A DNA stretch of 64,000 bases from Arthrobacter sp. QXT-31. GTDB taxonomy: Bacteria; Actinomycetota; Actinomycetes; Actinomycetales; Micrococcaceae. The translations under genes and the position numbers were made by a program. Shown here one piece after another: positions 59,606-64,000 of the stretch. How positions within the stretch are numbered: position 1 is the first letter of the stretch; each line of letters starts with the position of its first letter. Under the pieces are notes generated by a model. It saw only the letters and a list, made by a program, of their open reading frames with translations. It ran no database searches and was not told where the DNA came from. The stretch covers positions 3,968,001 through 4,032,000 of the forward strand of contig NZ_CP019304.1 in NCBI RefSeq assembly GCF_001969265.1, read 5' to 3'.

Positions 59606-61030
59606 ATGATGGAGTGGCTCCTTGTTGCCGCCGGCCTGCTGCTCATCCTCGGAACCGGCTTCTTTGTCGCCGTCGAATTTTCCCTTATTGCGCTGGACCA
59701 GCCAACAGTGCAGCGCGCCGTTGACGACGGCGATGCAGCGGCAGTGCCGCTGCTGAAATGCCTGAAATCCCTGTCCACGCAGCTGTCCAGTTGCCAGCTC
59801 GGCATCACCATGACAACGCTCCTGACCGGCTATGTCATGGAGCCGTCCGTCGGGGCGCTGCTCGAGGTGCCGCTTGCCGCCGTCGGAATCCCGGAACCGG
59901 TGGCCGGTTCCGTCTCCCTGGTGGTGGCGATGGTGATCGCGACGGGACTGTCGATGCTGCTGGGCGAGCTCGTTCCCAAAAATATGGCCATTGCCCTCGC
60001 GTTCCGCATCGGCCGCACGCTGGCACCGCCCCAGCTGCTCTTCACCGCCATTTTCAAGCCTGCCATCGTGGTTCTGAACGGTTTCTCGAACAAGGTCCTG
60101 AACATCTTCGGGCTGGAGGCCAAGGAGGAGATATCCGGCGCCCGCACGCCGGCGGAGCTTGCCTCCCTGGTACGCAGGTCCGCCGCCATGGGCACGATCG
60201 ATCCGGGAACAGCGAACTTCATCGCCCGCACGCTGAACTTCTCCGGCCGTACCGCAGCCGACGTCATGACCCCGCGCATCCGGCTCGAAACCATCGACGC
60301 CGACCAGCCCGTTTCGGAGATCATAGACGCGGCCCGCCGCAGCGGCTATTCGCGCTTCCCCGTCCTGGGTGAGTCAGCGGACGACATCCGCGGGCTGGTG
60401 CACGTCAAGAAGGCCATCGCGGTTCCTTCCGACCGCAGGCGGAAACTCGAGGCCGGAGCCATCATGACCGACGTCCTCCGGGTGCCCGAAACCATCCACC
60501 TCGACGCCCTGCTTGCCGAACTGCGGGAGGGAAACCTGCAGCTGGCCGTGGTGCTGGATGAGTACGGCGGAACTGCCGGGATCGCCACGCTGGAGGACCT
60601 GGTCGAGGAGATCGTGGGAGAAGTGTCCGATGAACACGACAAGGTCCGGCCCGGGCTGCTGCAAAGCGCTTCGGGCGACTGGTACTTTCCCGGGCTGATG
60701 CGGCCGGACGAGCTCTCGGAACAGATCCCCGGCCTCACCGTCCCGGACGAGTCGGCCTACGAAACAGTGGGCGGGTATGTCATGAGCGAGCTTGGACGGA
60801 TACCCGTGGTTGGGGACACGGTGGAGGCTGGCGGCGGAACCCTTAGCGTCACCCGGATGGATGGCCGCCGCATCGACCGGATCTGCTTCCGGCCCCACCG
60901 GGAACCCCGGGACAGCCCCGGTAACGGCACCGCCAAGAACGGTAAACCGGGTAACGGCAAGACCGGGAACCACAAGACCGGGAACGGCAAGACCAGCAAC
61001 GGCAAGTCTGGGAACGGCGGCCGGCCATGA
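59606..61030 (+). CDS. CNNM/CorC-type CBS-domain membrane protein
   Basis: A 474-residue protein: DUF21/CNNM membrane domain with four helices (MEWLLVAAGLLLILGTGFFV; LGELVPKNMAIALA is the conserved motif), two CBS domains (TAADVMTPRIRLETID and GAIMTDVLRVPETIHLDA), and a CorC-HlyC domain (VLDEYGGTAGIATLEDLVEE, IVGEVSDEHDK). Family members act in Mg/Co efflux. The tail is a low-complexity run of GNGKTGN-type repeats. ATG 59606, with GGGGG upstream. Overlaps the next gene by 4 bases. Confidence 0.88.
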   Translation: MMEWLLVAAGLLLILGTGFFVAVEFSLIALDQPTVQRAVDDGDAAAVPLLKCLKSLSTQLSSCQLGITMTTLLTGYVMEPSVGALLEVPLAAVGIPEPVAGSVSLVVAMVIATGLSMLLGELVPKNMAIALAFRIGRTLAPPQLLFTAIFKPAIVVLNGFSNKVLNIFGLEAKEEISGARTPAELASLVRRSAAMGTIDPGTANFIARTLNFSGRTAADVMTPRIRLETIDADQPVSEIIDAARRSGYSRFPVLGESADDIRGLVHVKKAIAVPSDRRRKLEAGAIMTDVLRVPETIHLDALLAELREGNLQLAVVLDEYGGTAGIATLEDLVEEIVGEVSDEHDKVRPGLLQSASGDWYFPGLMRPDELSEQIPGLTVPDESAYETVGGYVMSELGRIPVVGDTVEAGGGTLSVTRMDGRRIDRICFRPHREPRDSPGNGTAKNGKPGNGKTGNHKTGNGKTSNGKSGNGGRP

Positions 61031-62097
61031 GCGACTGGGCAGGGCTTATCTGGCTGGTGCTGCTGCTCCTGGGCAACGCCTTCTTCGTGGCGGCGGAGTT
61101 TGCCGTCATGTCCGCGCGCCGGAGCCAGATTGAGCCCCTGGCGGACGAGGGTGTCGTCCGGGCGCAAACAACGCTTCGGGCCATGGAGAACGTTTCGCTG
61201 ATGCTGGCCTGCGCCCAGCTGGGCATCACGGTGTGCTCGCTCCTGATCCTGCTGGTGGCGGAGCCGGCGATCCACCACCTGCTGGCTGCGCCCCTGGCCG
61301 GGCTGGGGATGCCGGAGGAAGTTGCCGATGTCTCGGCGTTCGCGGTGGCACTGATGCTGGTGACGTTCCTGCACGTCACGTTCGGTGAGATGGTGCCCAA
61401 GAACATCTCGGTGTCCGTTGCGGACAAGGCAGCGCTGCTCCTGGCTCCGCCGCTGATGTTCATTTCACGGATCGTGAACCCGGTCATCACTGCGCTGAAC
61501 TGGTCTGCGAACCACATCCTGAAGCTGATGCGTATCGAGCCCAAGGATGAGGTCAGTTCCACCTTCACGCTGGAAGAGGTGCAGTCCATCGTGCAGGAGT
61601 CCACCCGGCATGGCCTGGTGGACGATGATGCGGGACTCATCACAGGTGCCTTGGAATTTTCGGAGTACACCGCCGGCAACGTCATGGTTCCGCTGGAACG
61701 GCTGGTGATGCTGAAGTCGTCGGCGTCGCCCCTGGAATTTGAGAAGGCGGTCAGCCGCACAGGCTTTTCCCGGTTCCCGATGGTGGACGACGACGGCCTG
61801 CTCTCCGGCTACCTCCACATCAAGGACGTGCTCGCCATTCCGGAATCAGGTTATGAGCAGCCCATCGCGGAGAGCCGCATCCGTTCCCTGGCCAACCTCT
61901 CGCGGGACGACGAGATTGAAAAGGCCATGTCCGTGATGCAGCGTTCCGGCTCGCACCTGGCACGCGTCATCGGCCCGGACGGGCAAACCGAAGGCGTGCT
62001 GTTCCTGGAGGATGTGATTGAGCAGCTCGTGGGCGAGATCAGGGACGCCACCCAGGCAAAGGGCATCCGGAGGCTCGGCGCGCCCGACGGCGAATAG
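61027..62097 (+). CDS. CNNM/CorC-type CBS-domain protein, second copy
   Basis: A 356-residue paralogue lacking the CorC-HlyC domain. Membrane part: LIWLVLLLLGNAFFVAAEFA, FGEMVPKNISVSVADK. CBS pair: AGNVMVPLERLVMLKSSASP and SDDEIEKAM-like NLSRDDEIEKAMSVMQRSG with VLFLEDVIEQLVGEI. ATGA overlap with the larger copy; the pair may form a heteromeric transporter. Confidence 0.88.
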   Translation: MSDWAGLIWLVLLLLGNAFFVAAEFAVMSARRSQIEPLADEGVVRAQTTLRAMENVSLMLACAQLGITVCSLLILLVAEPAIHHLLAAPLAGLGMPEEVADVSAFAVALMLVTFLHVTFGEMVPKNISVSVADKAALLLAPPLMFISRIVNPVITALNWSANHILKLMRIEPKDEVSSTFTLEEVQSIVQESTRHGLVDDDAGLITGALEFSEYTAGNVMVPLERLVMLKSSASPLEFEKAVSRTGFSRFPMVDDDGLLSGYLHIKDVLAIPESGYEQPIAESRIRSLANLSRDDEIEKAMSVMQRSGSHLARVIGPDGQTEGVLFLEDVIEQLVGEIRDATQAKGIRRLGAPDGE

Positions 62098-62132
62098 CCG
62101 GGCAGGTGCCGGGCCAACCCGCCGCCGCACCC

Positions 62133-62159
62133 GCTAAATAGGAATGATTCCTATTTAGC
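62133..62159. promoter_or_regulatory. Zur-box-like palindrome
   Basis: A perfect 27-bp palindrome: GCTAAATAGGAA, centre TGA, TTCCTATTTAGC. The AATGATT core resembles actinobacterial Zur boxes. It lies 65 bases before the zinc-binding protein gene and probably covers its promoter. Confidence 0.75.
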
Positions 62160-62223
62160 GATACACTCGAAGGGAGGTTGCCTCCTCCCCGCAACTCATC
62201 CCGTTCAGAACCGAGGTATTTCC

Positions 62224-63195
62224 GTGCCCAGCTACGCCCGTACTGTCCTGACCGCCGCAGTGGCCGGATTCGGCCTGCTCCTCACCGGCTGCGGTGCGCC
62301 GGCGGCCGAGACCGGAGCCGCAGGGGACAACGGCCGCATCGCCGTCGTCACGTCCACCAACGTCTACGGGGAAATTGTTGAGGCAGTCGGCGGGGACAAG
62401 GTCAACGTCTCGGCCATCATCTCCCGCCCGAGCCAGGACCCGCACTCCTACGAAGCCAACGCCCAGGACCGTCTGACAGTGTCCAAGGCCAAGCTGGTGG
62501 TGGAAAACGGCGGCGGCTACGACGACTTCATCCACACTCTCGCGGACGACGGCAAGGTGCCGCACGAAAACATCGTCAGTGCAGTGGAGGTTTCAGGACT
62601 GGCCCCGGAGAAGGCAGGCACCTCCTCTGCCCACGCTACCGATGAACATGCCCATGACCACGGCGAGTTCAACGAACACGTCTGGTACAGCTTTGATGCC
62701 ATGGCGCACCTTGCCGATGCCGTTGCCGCCCGTCTCGGTGCGCTCGACTCCGCTTCGGCCGCCCAGTTCACCGCCAACGCCGCTGAGTTCAAGTCCGGTC
62801 TTGCGGAGCTTGAGAGTAAGATTTCGGCAATGAAGACCTCGCACGGCGGTGCCGGCGTTGCCATCACGGAACCGGTCCCGCTCTACCTGCTGGAAGCGGC
62901 CGGGCTGGAGAACCGCACGCCCGCCGAGTACACCGCCGCCGTCGAAGAAGGTGCCGACGTATCGCCCGCGGTCCTGAAGGCGGCCACCGCGGCGGCCGCC
63001 GCAAAGAGCACCAGTTTCCTCGCCTACAACGAACAGACGGAAGGTCCGCAGACGCAGGCCGTGAAAAAAGCAGCCACCGCCGCCGGGACCCCCGTGGTGA
63101 ACTCCACCGAGACGCTTCCGGACGGCAAGACCTACCTGCAGTGGATGGCGGACAACGTGGACAACATCAGCAACGCACTGAAGAGCCAGCGTTGA
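62224..63195 (+). CDS. Zinc ABC transporter substrate-binding lipoprotein
   Basis: A 323-residue ZnuA-like cluster-9 binding protein. Lipoprotein signal with LLLTGCGAP (lipobox Cys). Metal ligands: DPHSYEAN (His), a His-rich loop HATDEHAHDHGEFNEHVW and SFLAYNEQTEG. The His-rich loop and the Zur-like site upstream favour zinc over manganese. Its TGA overlaps the TTG start of the ATPase gene. Confidence 0.88.
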   Translation: MPSYARTVLTAAVAGFGLLLTGCGAPAAETGAAGDNGRIAVVTSTNVYGEIVEAVGGDKVNVSAIISRPSQDPHSYEANAQDRLTVSKAKLVVENGGGYDDFIHTLADDGKVPHENIVSAVEVSGLAPEKAGTSSAHATDEHAHDHGEFNEHVWYSFDAMAHLADAVAARLGALDSASAAQFTANAAEFKSGLAELESKISAMKTSHGGAGVAITEPVPLYLLEAAGLENRTPAEYTAAVEEGADVSPAVLKAATAAAAAKSTSFLAYNEQTEGPQTQAVKKAATAAGTPVVNSTETLPDGKTYLQWMADNVDNISNALKSQR

Positions 63196-64000
63196 ACCCA
63201 GTCGTCAGCCTGAAGCAAGCGTCGCTGAAGTTCGGCCGGCGCGCGCTCTGGGAGGACCTGAACCTGGACATCAATCCGGGCGAGTTTTTCGCGGTGCTGG
63301 GTCCTAACGGCAGCGGCAAGACCAGCTTCCTCAAGGTCCTGCTGGGACTGCAGGAGCTTCACTCCGGCCACGCAAGCCTCGGCGGCCACCCCGTGGAGCG
63401 CGGAAGCCGGATGATCGGCTACATCCCGCAGCAAAAGCCCTTCCCGCCCGACACCCCGATGCGCGCCCGCGACCTGGTGGGCCTGGGCGTCGACGGGCAC
63501 CGCTGGGGAATCCGGCTCGGCACCGCCAAGGCAAACCGCAGGATTGACGAACTGCTGGAGCTTGTCGGGGCAAGCGACTACGCCAAGGTGCCTGTCGGAC
63601 AGCTGTCCGGCGGAGAGCAGCAGCGCCTCCGCGTTGCCCAGGCACTCGCCACCGACCCCAGGGTGCTGCTGTGCGACGAGCCGCTCCTGTCGCTGGACCT
63701 GCACCACCAGCAGGCTGTGAGCGCGCTCATCAACAAACAGTGCCATGACCGGAAAAGCGCCGTGGTGTTCGTAACCCACGAGATCAATCCGATCATCGAC
63801 TACGTGGACCGGATCCTGTACCTGGCCGGCGGCCGGTTCAGCGTGGGAACGCCGCACGAGGTCATGACCACCGAAGTCCTGTCCGATCTTTATGACAGCA
63901 ACGTGGAAGTGATCCATGCCAACGGCAGGATCGTCGTCGTCGGTCTGCCCGACGCCACCACGCACCATCATGACGACGCGCACGCCGCTTCCGGGAAGGG
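63192..64000 (+). CDS. Zinc ABC transporter ATPase, partial
   Basis: ZnuC-like ATPase running off the window end (269 codons seen). Walker A AVLGPNGSGKTSFLKVLLG, Q-loop IPQQKPFPP, signature [16 protein letters not shown], Walker B VLLCDEPLLSLDL, switch His in VVFVTHEINPI. The C-terminal stretch has ATTHHHDDAHAAS, possibly metal-binding. Start TTG 63192 overlaps the upstream stop. The permease gene should follow beyond the window. Confidence 0.88.
   Translation, partial: MNPVVSLKQASLKFGRRALWEDLNLDINPGEFFAVLGPNGSGKTSFLKVLLGLQELHSGHASLGGHPVERGSRMIGYIPQQKPFPPDTPMRARDLVGLGVDGHRWGIRLGTAKANRRIDELLELVGASDYAKVPVGQLSGGEQQRLRVAQALATDPRVLLCDEPLLSLDLHHQQAVSALINKQCHDRKSAVVFVTHEINPIIDYVDRILYLAGGRFSVGTPHEVMTTEVLSDLYDSNVEVIHANGRIVVVGLPDATTHHHDDAHAASGK

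Overview
The window comes from a GC-rich actinobacterium of the Micrococcaceae, most likely Arthrobacter or Pseudarthrobacter. The grounds are a fused 2-oxoglutarate decarboxylase (Kgd), a 24-residue bL37 ribosomal protein, a SigH/RsrA-type sigma and anti-sigma pair, a SAM-IV riboswitch, prfB without a programmed frameshift, and a tmRNA whose tag reads AESKRTDFELAA. Genus is an inference; no 16S gene is present.

Layout. 0-7.4 kb holds a secreted GH25 lysozyme with beta-propeller repeats, galE and two acyltransferase-3 membrane proteins, one with an internal deletion. 7.5-10.8 kb and 27.5-29.0 kb are the two halves of one Tad pilus operon (tadA, tadB, tadC, pilin, then tadE/F/G-like genes). 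A prophage of about 16.8 kb (10749-27551) is inserted inside the pilin gene. It carries a large serine integrase, a GIY-YIG endonuclease, a RepA-type helicase, HNH endonuclease, terminase, portal, protease-capsid fusion and tail genes, all on the minus strand. Joining the flanks at a shared TG dinucleotide restores the pilin reading frame, and joining the phage ends gives a near-perfect dyad that looks like attP. No repressor or endolysin is recognised in the element.

29-34.5 kb is housekeeping: prfB, ftsE-ftsX, an M23 peptidoglycan hydrolase, smpB and ssrA (tmRNA). 34.5-40.1 kb is a nest of insertion sequences at the end of ssrA. An IS481 element sits exactly at the tmRNA 3' end with a 14-bp target duplication. 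An IS3-family element sits in the loop of the original ssrA terminator hairpin with a TGA duplication. An IS21-family element has split orfA of that IS3 element.

40-64 kb is chromosomal: an HtrA-like protease, an MFS exporter, two Fluc (CrcB) fluoride channel subunits behind a DtxR-family regulator, a methyltransferase, a class-V aminotransferase under a SAM-IV riboswitch, hisN, rsgA, aroA, a DoxX protein, sigH-rsrA, bL37, a PadR/DUF4097 pair with a palindromic operator, an SGNH hydrolase, kgd, two CNNM/CorC-type CBS proteins, and the start of a zinc ABC transporter behind a Zur-like palindrome.

The main point of interest is the prophage as a possible on/off switch for Tad pilus assembly: in the lysogen the pilin is cut in two and the tadE/F/G genes are separated from tadABC. 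The second is the layered insertion at the tmRNA 3' end, where the gene survives but its encoded CCA end and its own terminator have both been altered.
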